34,683 nucleotides of DNA from Spirulina subsalsa FACHB-351. Its GTDB lineage: Bacteria > Cyanobacteriota > Cyanobacteriia > Cyanobacteriales > Spirulinaceae. Location of the stretch: contig NZ_JAIHOM010000053.1 of NCBI RefSeq assembly GCF_026130165.1, forward strand, positions 1 to 34,683, given 5' to 3'. Shown one piece after another: positions 1-8,351 of this stretch. Position 1 is the stretch's first letter. Every line of letters starts with the position of its first letter. A program made the position numbers and the translations under genes. A model generated the notes under the pieces. It had not been told where the DNA came from. It searched no databases and saw nothing but the letters and a program-made list of their open reading frames with translations.

Positions 1-1
1 T

Positions 2-337
2 CCTCCCCCCCCTCCTCCTCCGGTTTCCCCGCTCTCCCCCTCAGAGCAGAAACTCAAGGGGGAGGCTTATCAGCGTTTACAGGATTTGTTAAAAAAGCGG
101 CGTTTTGCTCGGGCGATCGCTTTAGTGGAAGGATTAGCCCTCCGTTTACCCCAAGATGCGGAGGTGAGACAATGGCAGGCGATCGCGTATCAAGCTTGGG
201 GACGACAACTGATTCGTCAAGGTCAACCCGCCAAAGGCAAAATCTACCTGAAAAAAGCCCTGCGCACAGATCCCCACAATCGGGCATTAGTGGCGGAAAT
301 TGCCGAAGAATTCCGGCGTTTAGGGCAGTTGGTGTAA
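2..337 (+). CDS. C-terminal part of a TPR-like repeat protein (5' end outside window)
   Basis: The frame is open from the window edge, so the gene starts upstream; a TTG at 86 is only an internal codon. The first residues form a proline-rich linker (seven Pro, then VSPLSPSEQK). They are followed by about 85 residues of paired helices: a helix around RLQDLLKKRRFARAIALVEGLA, then RQWQAIAYQAWGRQLIRQGQ and KGKIYLKKALRTDP, a typical TPR helix-turn-helix rhythm. From memory of cyanobacterial families, this tail resembles the C-terminus of DnaJ-domain proteins that join an N-terminal J domain to a TPR-like tail by a Pro-rich linker. The J domain itself is not visible, so that assignment is an inference. 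The gene converges on the next one, with a single base between the stop codons. Confidence 0.7.
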   Translation, partial: PPPPPPPVSPLSPSEQKLKGEAYQRLQDLLKKRRFARAIALVEGLALRLPQDAEVRQWQAIAYQAWGRQLIRQGQPAKGKIYLKKALRTDPHNRALVAEIAEEFRRLGQLV

Positions 338-338
338 A

Positions 339-1970
339 TCAACGCTTGACTAACTTATACAAAGGCGATAAATCCGCCGCCCCAAATTGAATACTATGGG
401 CAACGCGGAAGGTTTCTAGCACTTTAATAAACCAGACTACATCTGACTGGGGAAATTCCTCATAATGATTAAACAGAATCGCCAACCGCTTTTCTAACTC
501 CCCTAAAACTGGAGGACAAAGTAAGACAACTTTTAACAGTAACCCAATGGTCGAAGCTGCTCCTAAATGGGTGACTAAATCCATGAAAAGATAATGATTA
601 ACACTCTGGGCATTTTCCACTAGCAAAAAACTCAGTAACTTGGTACAAGTTCGTAAAATCAAGGAGTTACTCATTTTTTGGTGGTTGTAATGAGTTAATG
701 TTTCATTAAGGCATTTTTTGAGTTGGGGATTCAACTGATGGAAGGCAAAATCTGAATCTAAATTTGAGACTAAATAGGCGAGTAATTTATCCTTAAACTC
801 TTCATAGGAAGAGATTTCGGGGATATGACTACTAAAACGTTCGGCTAACTGCTGATAGGTATAGTTCCCCTGTACTTTGCCAAAAAAGAGACGTAAAGCA
901 ATGGCTAATTCGCGATCGCTCAAAAACGTTGGATTCTTCTCCCGTCGTAGAATCCGCCCCGCCCCTTGGGAGAGTTGCCGGGCTTTAGCAATTTCGGCTA
1001 AGGTCACTTGATAGGTGACAAAGCGATTTAAACGAAACTCAAAACGATGTTGTAGACGAGATTGAATTAACTTAATGGTTTGCTGTTGCTCATAGGTACT
1101 CTCATCATCTAATAAATAGTGGCGGAATAAATAGGTATAGCGGTACAGTAAAACCTTCACTAATTGACGATTGGGATCTTCACTATCCTTCACCGGACAA
1201 ATGACCCGCGCCAACCGTTGGAGCATTTTATACTGGTGAGTTTCAACAAACATTTCTGCGAGTTGCCGTAACCGTCGCACAGAGCGAGTTTGCCTCATTC
1301 CGGGCGGCGGAATTTCTTGAAAGAGAGCAATGAGTTCCGGAATAGCATGGCGTTGTTTGCTGTCTAATTGCCAATAATCAATCAGTAAATAACAGCAGTG
1401 ATTTAGGAAAAAATGATACTCATTTTCGGCTGACTTTGCATTAACAATTTTCTCTAACGTGGCTCTAATCTTTAAGTCAGAATACTCACCACTATCAATA
1501 AATAAACAATGAAACCGTTCTAAAACTTCTGTAGGATCCTGTTTCTGTACACAGTCGTTGAGGTGATCGTAAATCTCCCGTTGGAGTTCTTCTAGGTCAA
1601 TGGTATCAATCGCTACAGTTCTCCAGCCTGCTCCCGGCCCCCTGGGCTGGACTTGAGAAAGTTGGCTGGTTTCGGCGATATTGTGTTGATTTTGCTGTCT
1701 TTCCCGCACTTCTTTGACCATCACTCCTACTAAGTCCGTGAGTTGCATGGTTTTCACCAGAGTACGGATGCGTTGATACCCTTGGGGAGAACCTTCAAAA
1801 TGGACAATCGTGGGTTGAGCGAGTCCTCCTTGAATGTCCAGTATTTGTAAATCCACATCATCGGAGACTTTTTGTAGGCGCTTTAGGATTCCCCACCGTT
1901 GCGCTTGAATATCTTCTACGGTTAACGGTGATACAAGTTCCCAGTAAATTGACTTGCCAAACCTACTCAT
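339..1970 (-). CDS. Conserved hypothetical protein, 543 residues
   Basis: I do not recognise a named family. The protein is soluble: no signal peptide and no membrane segment. It is mainly helical, with many Leu/Gln/Arg-rich amphipathic stretches (for example around SRLQHRFEFRLNRFVTYQVTLAEIAKARQLSQ), which suggests an alpha-solenoid-like fold. The N-terminal 100 residues look like a separate mixed alpha/beta region containing LQILDIQGGLAQPTIVHFEG. The start is ATG at 1970; only a weak purine stretch (GAGAAC) precedes it. Codon use and two GCGATCGC-type sites (one at about 928) match the rest of the genome, so it looks native. It is probably a cyanobacterium-restricted protein; no function should be assigned from this sequence. 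Confidence 0.8.
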   Translation of the reverse strand: MSRFGKSIYWELVSPLTVEDIQAQRWGILKRLQKVSDDVDLQILDIQGGLAQPTIVHFEGSPQGYQRIRTLVKTMQLTDLVGVMVKEVRERQQNQHNIAETSQLSQVQPRGPGAGWRTVAIDTIDLEELQREIYDHLNDCVQKQDPTEVLERFHCLFIDSGEYSDLKIRATLEKIVNAKSAENEYHFFLNHCCYLLIDYWQLDSKQRHAIPELIALFQEIPPPGMRQTRSVRRLRQLAEMFVETHQYKMLQRLARVICPVKDSEDPNRQLVKVLLYRYTYLFRHYLLDDESTYEQQQTIKLIQSRLQHRFEFRLNRFVTYQVTLAEIAKARQLSQGAGRILRREKNPTFLSDRELAIALRLFFGKVQGNYTYQQLAERFSSHIPEISSYEEFKDKLLAYLVSNLDSDFAFHQLNPQLKKCLNETLTHYNHQKMSNSLILRTCTKLLSFLLVENAQSVNHYLFMDLVTHLGAASTIGLLLKVVLLCPPVLGELEKRLAILFNHYEEFPQSDVVWFIKVLETFRVAHSIQFGAADLSPLYKLVKR

Positions 1971-2223
1971 GTTGTTCTCACTGTCTCTGTGACCTAATAG
2001 CTGTGACCTAATGAAGCTATCCCCACTTGCGAGGGCGCTCCTGTGGGGGTGTAGAGAGGCTAATCTCGGACTCCGCTCTTGAGAACCTTTGAGATTGCAA
2101 GACTCAGTTACTAACCCCTAAGTCCACAGATCACTTTAATGCTCCTGACCAATAGGAAGAGGGTGCTTTGAGGGAGTACCTGTTATTCTAACCTTTTCTC
2201 CCGAAAACGGAACAATGAATATC
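1971..2223. other. Intergenic region with a short direct repeat and a weak hairpin
   Basis: No gene is supported here. CTGTGACCTAAT occurs twice (1987-1998 and 2001-2012), a 14-bp period next to the start of the 543-residue gene. CCCCAC (2021-2026) can pair with GTGGGG (2043-2048). No convincing promoter boxes were seen. Confidence 0.4.
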
Positions 2224-2682
2224 CTAGTCTTTTTGCTGGGGCAACCATTGAACATCAAGAAGTTGCTCTAGACTGTAGGGGCATTCTGGGGGGAAGTTTA
2301 GGGAGTTTTGGGTTTTAATCTGGACAAAACCGAGGGCATCTTGATAAATAGAGTCTCGTTCTGAGGCTAAATATTGACGGAGATTAGTGGTTAATTTGCG
2401 CTTGAGTTGAGTGCGAAAGGTATAGATTTCTCCCTGCCAATGGATTTGATTATAGGGGGCTTCAGCTTGCCAGTATTGTAATAACAGAAGATGGCGAATA
2501 ATTTGTTCTAAAAGACTAGCGGCTGCGTTTTTCTTATCTTTACCCAAATCCTCTAATTCCTCAATTAAATGCTCTAAGTCTAGTTGATTAAATTGTTGCT
2601 TCTTTAACAAGAAAATTGTTTCTTCTAACCATTGCAAATCATCAATATCATACAGTTTTTGTAAGTTTGTTAGGCGAGTCAT
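2224..2682 (-). CDS. DUF29 family protein
   Basis: This 152-residue protein shows the hallmarks of DUF29, a family that is very common and often multicopy in cyanobacteria. An N-terminal segment, LYDIDDLQWLEETIFLLKK, leads to an acidic helix (DLEHLIEELEDLGKDKKNA). The conserved IIRHLLLLQYW helix follows, and then a WQGEIYTFRTQLKRKL region. It is full length for the family (usually about 140-150 residues) and cytosolic, and its molecular role is unknown. The ATG at 2682 directly precedes MTRLTNLQKLYD, a usual DUF29 beginning. The neighbouring genes give no functional hint. The family assignment rests on recalled motifs, not on a search. Confidence 0.85.
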   Translation of the reverse strand: MTRLTNLQKLYDIDDLQWLEETIFLLKKQQFNQLDLEHLIEELEDLGKDKKNAAASLLEQIIRHLLLLQYWQAEAPYNQIHWQGEIYTFRTQLKRKLTTNLRQYLASERDSIYQDALGFVQIKTQNSLNFPPECPYSLEQLLDVQWLPQQKD

Positions 2683-2756
2683 TGGCGGTCATCTTGGTGG
2701 AAAGGACTAGAATTAGGGGGTATTTTCTCTATTTTCGGTGTTTTTTCCCTGTTTTC

Positions 2757-2784
2757 TTGCAAAAGACAATCTTCTTGCTACACT
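2757..2784 (+). promoter_or_regulatory. Candidate promoter of panC-cmk
   Basis: TTGCAA (2757-2762) and TACACT (2779-2784) are separated by 16 bases, 120 bp upstream of panC-cmk. It is a moderate match to a sigma-70 promoter, found by eye. Confidence 0.35.
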
Positions 2785-2907
2785 ATATGAACACTTGGAA
2801 TTTTAACATTGGGATGAGCATTGAGGGTTAGACCTTGAATGCTCGGTTTTGTGTGACGGATCTGGGGAAGTTCGGTAAAATCTAACTGGAAGAGAAAGGG
2901 GGTGAAA

Positions 2908-4482
2908 ATGCGTCTGTTTAAAACAGTGGCGGGCTTACGAACCTATTTAGCTCCGATTTGGCATCAGCAAGGGGTGGGTTTAGTGCCTACGATGGGGTCA
3001 TTACATCGAGGCCATAGCCGCTTAATTGAACAGGCTCGACGGGAAAATGAAGTGGTAATCGTGAGCATTTTTGTCAATCCCCTTCAGTTTGGTCCACAGG
3101 AGGATTTTCAACAGTACCCTCGCGAGTTGGAGCGGGATTGTGAACTCTGCGAGGAGTTGGGGGTGGATGTGGTGTTTGCGCCGAGTCCAGAAGATTTGGC
3201 GATCGCGCCTTCGGGAAAAAACAACGGCAAAGCCACACCCCTCCTCGAACAAACCACCCTGGTCCAACCCCCCCCTTCCCTTGTCACCGGACTCTGTGCA
3301 ACCTATCGGCCTGGTCATTTTCAGGGAGTGGCCACCATTGTTGTAAAATTGCTTAATGTGGTGCAACCCGACCGCGCCTATTTTGGCGAAAAAGACGCGC
3401 AACAAATAGCCATTATTCAAAATTTAGTCAAAGATTTAAGTTTAGCTGTGGAAATTCGAGCTTGTCCAACCGTGCGGGAAGAATCCGGTTTAGCCTATAG
3501 TTCTCGCAATCAGTATTTAACGCCCCAACAAAAGGAGCAAGCCGTGGCCTTGTCCCGCAGTTTACAACGGGCTAAACAGGCCTTTAACGCCGGAGAACGC
3601 AATGGCGATCGCCTGTTAGAAATGGTCAATCGAGAACTCGCCAAAGAACCCGCCTTATCAGTACAGTATGCCCAATTAGTCGATCCCCAGACCCTCGCCC
3701 CCCTCGGGGAAGTGGAAGATGAGGGGTTATTAGCGATCGCCGCCTATCTCGGTCAAACCCGATTAATTGATAATATCGTGCTGCGTCAGCGTCAGCCCAT
3801 TATCGCCATTGACGGGCCCGCCGGAGCCGGAAAATCCACCGTCACCAAAGGAGTGGCGCAACGCCTCGGCCTGCTTTACTTAGATACCGGAGCCATGTAT
3901 CGCGCCTTAACTTGGCAAGTGCTAGAGGCTGGGATCAACCTCGAAGATGAAGCGGCGATCGCAGAATTAACCGCCCATAGCCAAGTTCAATTTATCAACT
4001 CCCCCGAAGACAACAACCAACGGGTTTTAATCAACGGCGAAGATATCACCCAAGCCATCCGCACCCCCAGAGTAACCGCCCAGGTGTCCCTCGTCTCCCA
4101 AGTCCGGGCCGTGCGTCAGCAGTTAGTCGCCCAGCAACAACGCTGGGGGCGCAAAGGGGGCATCGTCGCCGAAGGACGAGATATTGGCACCCGTGTATTC
4201 CCTGATGCCGAACTCAAGATATTCCTCACCGCCTCCGTACAAGAACGGGCCCGTCGCCGTCTGCAAGACCTGCAAGAACAGGGGATCCCCGGCGGCAATC
4301 TAGAGGAATTAGAACTTCAAATTGCCGAGCGCGATCGCCTCGACAGCACCCGCAAAACCTCCCCCCTCCGTAAATCCCCCGATGCCATCGAAATTGTCAC
4401 CGATGGATTAACCATAGAAACCGTCATTGAACAAATTGTTCAACTCTATCAAAAATCCGTTGTAGCGGGGATCACTGGCTAG
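2908..4482 (+). CDS. panC/cmk: Bifunctional pantoate-beta-alanine ligase / cytidylate kinase (PanC-Cmk fusion)
   Basis: The N-terminal half (about residues 1-285) is pantothenate synthetase, which joins pantoate and beta-alanine using ATP. It shows the nucleotidyltransferase signature PTMGSLHRGH near residue 29, then VSIFVNPLQFGP and the FGEKDAQQ region. The C-terminal half (from about residue 300) is cytidylate kinase, which phosphorylates CMP and dCMP. Its P-loop IDGPAGAGKST lies at about 303-313, followed by LYLDTGAMYRALTW and VAEGRDIGTRVFPDA. Both catalytic parts look complete, and the roughly 525-residue length is usual for this fusion, a cyanobacterial hallmark linking coenzyme A and nucleotide synthesis. 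A GTG at 2902 is also in frame, but AAGG at about 2896 is better spaced for the ATG at 2908. Confidence 0.96.
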   Translation: MRLFKTVAGLRTYLAPIWHQQGVGLVPTMGSLHRGHSRLIEQARRENEVVIVSIFVNPLQFGPQEDFQQYPRELERDCELCEELGVDVVFAPSPEDLAIAPSGKNNGKATPLLEQTTLVQPPPSLVTGLCATYRPGHFQGVATIVVKLLNVVQPDRAYFGEKDAQQIAIIQNLVKDLSLAVEIRACPTVREESGLAYSSRNQYLTPQQKEQAVALSRSLQRAKQAFNAGERNGDRLLEMVNRELAKEPALSVQYAQLVDPQTLAPLGEVEDEGLLAIAAYLGQTRLIDNIVLRQRQPIIAIDGPAGAGKSTVTKGVAQRLGLLYLDTGAMYRALTWQVLEAGINLEDEAAIAELTAHSQVQFINSPEDNNQRVLINGEDITQAIRTPRVTAQVSLVSQVRAVRQQLVAQQQRWGRKGGIVAEGRDIGTRVFPDAELKIFLTASVQERARRRLQDLQEQGIPGGNLEELELQIAERDRLDSTRKTSPLRKSPDAIEIVTDGLTIETVIEQIVQLYQKSVVAGITG

Positions 4483-4669
4483 GCACTGATCCCGGGAAAT
4501 CACCCATTTCCGCCTCCCGATTCCCTAAAAACATTTGGTAATATTCCGGATAAGATAGGAACAGAACTGCTAAAAAAAGCAGTAAGATTTAAGCAGTTTT
4601 CAGCAGTTTTCAGAACAGCTTGTCAGGGTTAAGTCCTCAGACGGATCACTATCCTCTGAAGGGCTGATT

Positions 4670-5644
4670 TTGTCTATTGCAATTTATGTCACATTTTTGA
4701 GGCGTGAGGAGGCGGATCTGTCTAAGCAACAAGTCGCAACCCGTAAACGGTCTAAGCGAAAGAAAAACGTCATTTCAGCGAGAATTAAACTCGCCTTTGT
4801 TCTTGGAGTCCTAATTACCGTATTAGGAGCTATTCTGCCTGTGGGTTTTGCGGCTCATCAGCAATTAATGAGTCAAACGCTGGTTTCACCCATTCTCCTA
4901 GGCACAGGTCTAGAACAACTCAATACCGTAGCCAGTCAAGCCCTCCATCAACAGAGCGTTGAGATATCAAAAGCCCTCAATGGTTTGATTCCTCAACAGT
5001 TTCAGGGCAAAACCGTAAGTCAAGTTCCCCTCAACACTGGGCGTAAAGTCATTGCGTTAACCTTTGATGATGGACCTTGGCCCGAATTCACCAACGAAAT
5101 CCTCTATATCCTCAAACACCATCACGTTAAAGCCACCTTTTTCGTCATAGGGCGCAACGTGCGCAACTTCCCGGAACGCACGAAACAAATGTATTTACAT
5201 GGTCATGCTTTAGGCAATCACACCTGGAGTCACCCTTACCATCAACATAGCGAAGGTCAAGCAGCCGGGCAAATTGACAATACCACCCAGTGGATTGAGC
5301 AAGCCACCGGAGGCGTGAAAAGTCGTCTCTTTCGTCCACCGGGGGGCTTTTTAAACAACGGTTTAGCCGCCTATGCCGCCAAACAAGGGCAAACAGTCGT
5401 CATGTGGTCCGTAGACTCCAAAGACTACTATGCCCCCGCACCGCGCATTATTGAAAACGTCCTCAGTCAAGCTAAACCCGGCGCAATTGTCCTCCTTCAT
5501 GACGGAGGAGGCGATCGCCGTCCCACCATTGTCGCCCTACCCACCATTATCACCAAACTCCGGGAACAGGGTTATGAATTCGTCACCGTGCCGGAATTAT
5601 TAGACCTCAAAGCCCAGGAAACTCAAACCGCCTCGGGAGGGTAA
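4670..5644 (+). CDS. Membrane-anchored polysaccharide deacetylase (NodB homology, CE4)
   Basis: The protein begins with a basic stretch (RKRSKRKK) and one hydrophobic segment (IKLAFVLGVLITVLGAILPV, about residues 42-61), so it is probably anchored in the inner membrane with an exported catalytic domain. The NodB domain shows all five motifs. These are TFDDGP (131-136, catalytic base and metal Asp), HTWSH (184-188, metal His pair), RPPGG, WSVDSKDY and IVLLHDGG. It should remove N- or O-acetyl groups from peptidoglycan or an exported polysaccharide. The start is uncertain: no ATG precedes the membrane segment in frame, so TTG at 4670 is the longest choice, and a purine-rich GAGGAGGCGG lies shortly downstream. 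It stands alone and ends at a strong hairpin. Confidence 0.9.
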   Translation: MSIAIYVTFLRREEADLSKQQVATRKRSKRKKNVISARIKLAFVLGVLITVLGAILPVGFAAHQQLMSQTLVSPILLGTGLEQLNTVASQALHQQSVEISKALNGLIPQQFQGKTVSQVPLNTGRKVIALTFDDGPWPEFTNEILYILKHHHVKATFFVIGRNVRNFPERTKQMYLHGHALGNHTWSHPYHQHSEGQAAGQIDNTTQWIEQATGGVKSRLFRPPGGFLNNGLAAYAAKQGQTVVMWSVDSKDYYAPAPRIIENVLSQAKPGAIVLLHDGGGDRRPTIVALPTIITKLREQGYEFVTVPELLDLKAQETQTASGG

Positions 5645-5674
5645 ACCGACATTACCCCAAAAACCGATCAAGTT

Positions 5675-5706
5675 AGAATCCCCCGCTTATTTAGGTGGGG
5701 GATTCT
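5675..5706 (+). terminator. 10-bp perfect hairpin after the deacetylase gene
   Basis: AGAATCCCCC (5675-5684) pairs perfectly with GGGGGATTCT (5697-5706) across a 12-base loop. It sits 31 bp after the deacetylase stop and before the stressosome cluster. No T-run follows, so it is a terminator-like or insulating hairpin rather than a textbook intrinsic terminator. Confidence 0.6.
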
Positions 5707-5732
5707 TATCAGGTGTATACCTCCCTAAAAAC

Positions 5733-5780
5733 GCCGTATCTTTAGAGCGGGGAATTTCAAAAAAGCCGTATATTATAGAG
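5733..5780 (+). promoter_or_regulatory. Imperfect direct repeat and -10-like box upstream of rsbR
   Basis: GCCGTATCTTTAGAG (5733-5747) is repeated as GCCGTATATTATAGAG (5765-5780), 32 bp apart, about three helical turns. The second copy contains TATTAT (5771-5776), a possible -10 box 33 bp before the rsbR start. No good -35 box is seen at the usual spacing, so a regulator bound to the repeat is possible. This is inferred by eye. Confidence 0.35.
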
Positions 5781-5808
5781 AAACTAACAGACCATTGAGG
5801 CACTTATC

Positions 5809-6726
5809 ATGATGAGCAACTTTTACACCAGCGACGCTGGAGACATGAGGAATGCAGCCACCCTACAAACACTTTATAAAATCTCAGAAGAGGATATTCA
5901 ATATATCCGAGGACTAGGAGAATTCATGTTGCCCCAAATGGATCACATGGTTCACACCTGGTATGAATGGCTCATGACTCAACCCGAATATGAACAATTT
6001 TTTGCCGACAGCAGAGCGCTCCATCATGCGCAAAAAATGCAGCATATTTACTGGGAACAATTTATTGAAGCCCAACTTGATGATAACTATGTAGAATCCC
6101 GGCGCAAAATTGGAGAAACTCACGCCAGAATAGGACTTTCCATGACCATCTTTTTCGCAGGAATGAGCATTTTCCATGACCTTTTTTCTAAAATCATGGC
6201 GCAAAGAAACTTGAAACTAAAAGAACAAGTCCGCACCATTGATGCCGTCAGTAAACTCCTCCATCTCGACACGGGAATTGTCTGTGAAGTCTACACCATC
6301 ATGTCCAACGAGACAATTACAGCCCAAAGTCGCTCCCTCATGGAAATGTCTACCCCCGTCACCCAAATTTGGGAAAATATCCTGCTTTTGCCCGTCGTGG
6401 GTATTGTAGACTCAAAACGCGCTCAAGACATCATGAACGCCGTTTTATCCGCCATTAATCGCACCCAATCTCGAATTTTTATCCTTGATATCAGTGGCGT
6501 AGCCGTTGTTGATACAGCCGTAGCTAATCACCTGATTAAAATTACCAAAGCCACTCGTTTAATGGGGTGTGAATCGACCATTTCTGGCATTTCTCCCGCC
6601 ATTGCTCAAACCATGATCGAACTAGGAATTGATGTCGGAACCATTAAAACAACCGCTAACATGATGGACGCACTCAATGACTCCTTCCGTTCCCTGAACC
6701 TCCAAATTCATAAAGTTGAGCGATAA
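5809..6726 (+). CDS. rsbR: RsbR-type stressosome protein with N-terminal haem-globin sensor and C-terminal STAS domain
   Basis: Residues 1-165 match the globin-coupled sensor fold. The segment RRKIGETHARIGL places the proximal haem His at H105, and WYEWL places a likely distal Tyr at Y52. Their separation of 53 residues equals that of Tyr70 and His123 in Bacillus HemAT. Residues 180-300 form a STAS domain closely like RsbR. Both RsbT-phosphorylated threonines of Bacillus RsbRA are conserved: T236 in VVDT (equivalent to T171) and T268 in AIAQT (equivalent to T205). RsbR assembles with RsbS into the stressosome that holds RsbT; this version should sense oxygen, NO or redox state. The start is ATG 5809, with GAGG 8 bases upstream; a second ATG follows at once. 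It is the first gene of the cluster. Confidence 0.93.
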   Translation: MMSNFYTSDAGDMRNAATLQTLYKISEEDIQYIRGLGEFMLPQMDHMVHTWYEWLMTQPEYEQFFADSRALHHAQKMQHIYWEQFIEAQLDDNYVESRRKIGETHARIGLSMTIFFAGMSIFHDLFSKIMAQRNLKLKEQVRTIDAVSKLLHLDTGIVCEVYTIMSNETITAQSRSLMEMSTPVTQIWENILLLPVVGIVDSKRAQDIMNAVLSAINRTQSRIFILDISGVAVVDTAVANHLIKITKATRLMGCESTISGISPAIAQTMIELGIDVGTIKTTANMMDALNDSFRSLNLQIHKVER

Positions 6727-6758
6727 TCCAATAAAATCCCCAACTCATCGGCGAAGTT

Positions 6759-7205
6759 ATGAGCAAAAGTTCCGAAATTCAACGCATCCCCCTACAATTT
6801 GCCCAAAATTGTGTTATCGCCTCCATTCAAATTGATTTAACCGATACCGTGTTGTACCAATTTCGGCAAGACTTACTCACCTATCTTTATCAAACTAAGG
6901 CTCACGGTCTTATATTAGATTTATCAGGTGTGGAAGTCATGGATATGATCGAATTTCAGGCTCTCACCTCTACTATAGCGATGGCTTCTTTAATGGGTGC
7001 TAAAACTATTTTGTGTGGATTTCAACCCGGAGTCGTGTCTGCTCTCGTTAATTTTAGCGTAGACTTTGAGCAAATTCACGCCACACTAACCCTAGACAAT
7101 GCCTTTGAACTTATGGAACAATTACAACAAAAATGGTTACAAGTTCAACCCACAGAAATCGAGCTTTTGCCTGACATTATAGAAAAAAAAGAAGAATTTT
7201 TATAA
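6759..7205 (+). CDS. rsbS: RsbS-like single STAS-domain stressosome scaffold
   Basis: The 148-residue protein is a STAS domain resembling RsbS: IPLQFAQNCVIASIQIDLTD, then GLILDLSGVEVMDM, then LMGAKTILCGFQPGVVSALV. RsbS normally forms the stressosome core with RsbR and sequesters RsbT until it is phosphorylated on a serine (Ser59 in Bacillus, motif DMIDS). Here the aligned residue is Met63 (codon 6945-6947) in VMDM, so the usual phospho-acceptor is missing. About 25 extra residues at the C-terminus, ending in an acidic/basic stretch, are not found in the Bacillus protein. It lies 32 bp after rsbR. Gene order and STAS similarity support RsbS; an unusual RsbR paralogue without a sensor domain is the alternative. 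Confidence 0.88.
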   Translation: MSKSSEIQRIPLQFAQNCVIASIQIDLTDTVLYQFRQDLLTYLYQTKAHGLILDLSGVEVMDMIEFQALTSTIAMASLMGAKTILCGFQPGVVSALVNFSVDFEQIHATLTLDNAFELMEQLQQKWLQVQPTEIELLPDIIEKKEEFL

Positions 7206-7250
7206 CATGGTTACGCTAAAATTATCAGGGTAAGTATAACCTGAGACTCA

Positions 7251-7676
7251 ATGGGTTACAGCACTAAAATTATGGACTATCCAAAATCAATCTGGATTGT
7301 GATTCATCGGGAAGCTGATATTACTCGGTCAATTTTTGAGAGCCAAAGGATGGCTCAAAGCCTAGGATTTGATCATGGTCGCGCCCAAATGATTGCTACA
7401 GCCGTTTCTGAACTCGCTCGCAATATTATTAAATACGCACAAAAAGGCAAAATTATTATTACTCCCTTAAATGAGAGAAGACGTTCCGGCATCGAGATTA
7501 TTTGTCAGGATACAGGCCCCGGTATTCCAAATGTTGACCAAGCTATGGAAGATTATTTCAGTTCATCGGGAACACTCGGTTTAGGATTACCGGGAGTCAA
7601 ACGCATGATGGATGAATTTGAAATTACGTCCATTGTCAATCAGGGAACAAAGGTTATTATCCGAAAATGGCTTTGA
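7251..7676 (+). CDS. rsbT: RsbT serine/threonine protein kinase (switch kinase of the stressosome)
   Basis: This is a GHKL-fold kinase of 141 residues. The N-box is SELARNI (E54 to N58), the G1 box DTGPGI begins at D87, and the G2 region [17 protein letters not shown] begins at G107. All key ATP-binding residues look intact, so it should be an active kinase. In known stressosomes RsbT phosphorylates RsbR and RsbS, leaves the complex and activates a PP2C phosphatase. An alternative start is ATG 7272. The 45-bp gap after rsbS contains a small inverted repeat (TCAGG 7225-7229, CCTGA 7240-7244), and the start at 7251 lacks a clear Shine-Dalgarno, so translation may be set below its neighbours. 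Confidence 0.93.
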   Translation: MGYSTKIMDYPKSIWIVIHREADITRSIFESQRMAQSLGFDHGRAQMIATAVSELARNIIKYAQKGKIIITPLNERRRSGIEIICQDTGPGIPNVDQAMEDYFSSSGTLGLGLPGVKRMMDEFEITSIVNQGTKVIIRKWL

Positions 7677-7739
7677 TGGACTGTCAGTAAGATATAATTA
7701 TTCTATAGTCATATGAGATAACTACTTTGCTCAAAAATT

Positions 7740-8351
7740 ATGGAAAATGACAATCAAGCCAGTGCTTTAAGTCTTGTAGACTATTCCATCTTTGGTCGTC
7801 CCTGCTTTGGCGAACGAGTGAGCGGAGATCAGGCACTGATTGATGAAAAAGATGGTATTATCTTCTTGGGGATTATCGATGCTTTAGGTCATGGGAAAGA
7901 GGCCCATCAGGTTTCAGCACTCATGCAAAAGTTTTTACATGAAAACTGGACATTTGATGTACGGAAAACCCTCTTAAATCTGCATGAACATTGTAAAGGA
8001 ACATTAGGTGCTGCTGTAGGTTTAGGCCTCCTCAATGTGCAAACAGGAGAGTTATCCTATTCTGGGGTGGGAAATACTGTCATTCGCTTAGTCGGTAAGC
8101 AGTCAAAACGTCTTTATTCTGCGGATGGAATTGTAGGGAGTCGAATGCGAACCCCCGTTGAGCAGAAATTATATTTAACGCCAACTGATATTCTGTTGAT
8201 GTACACCGATGGAGTGAAAGATCGTTTTGAAGTGAATGATTATCCTCAATTGTTATATGAAAGTCCTCAAGCCTTAGCCCGCAATATTGTACGTCAGTTT
8301 GAGAAAGTGTATGATGATGCGACTTGCCTTGTTTTACGGTATAAAAAATGA
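7740..8351 (+). CDS. rsbX: RsbX-like PP2C phosphatase (stressosome reset)
   Basis: This small PP2C (SpoIIE-type) domain has 203 residues and no sensor domain, the build of RsbX. Metal-binding motifs are present: SGD at 28-30, IIDALGHG with D47, YTDGVKDRF with D157 and YDDATCLVL with D192/D193. RsbX removes phosphate from RsbS and RsbR so that RsbT is recaptured. With the RsbS serine missing here, phospho-RsbR may be its only substrate; that is inference. A TATAAT at 7693-7698 in the 63-bp gap before it could be an internal promoter, though the nearest -35-like TTGATG is only 14 bases away. Its stop overlaps the next gene's start (ATGA, 8348-8351), indicating coupled translation. Confidence 0.9.
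   Translation: MENDNQASALSLVDYSIFGRPCFGERVSGDQALIDEKDGIIFLGIIDALGHGKEAHQVSALMQKFLHENWTFDVRKTLLNLHEHCKGTLGAAVGLGLLNVQTGELSYSGVGNTVIRLVGKQSKRLYSADGIVGSRMRTPVEQKLYLTPTDILLMYTDGVKDRFEVNDYPQLLYESPQALARNIVRQFEKVYDDATCLVLRYKK

Noticed and set aside
3022-3420. Antisense 132-codon frame inside panC
   Set aside because: A shadow of the conserved PanC coding sequence on the other strand.
4468-4493. Terminator at the end of panC-cmk (GGGATCA / TGATCCC)
   Set aside because: A 7-bp stem overlapping the stop codon with a 12-base loop and no T-run. Not strong enough to call.
5675-5706. Hairpin as a possible IS200/IS605 end, since it resembles such right ends
   Set aside because: The stem is fully symmetric, and there is no tnpB remnant or TnpA-like sequence beside it. 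A terminator-like hairpin explains it better.
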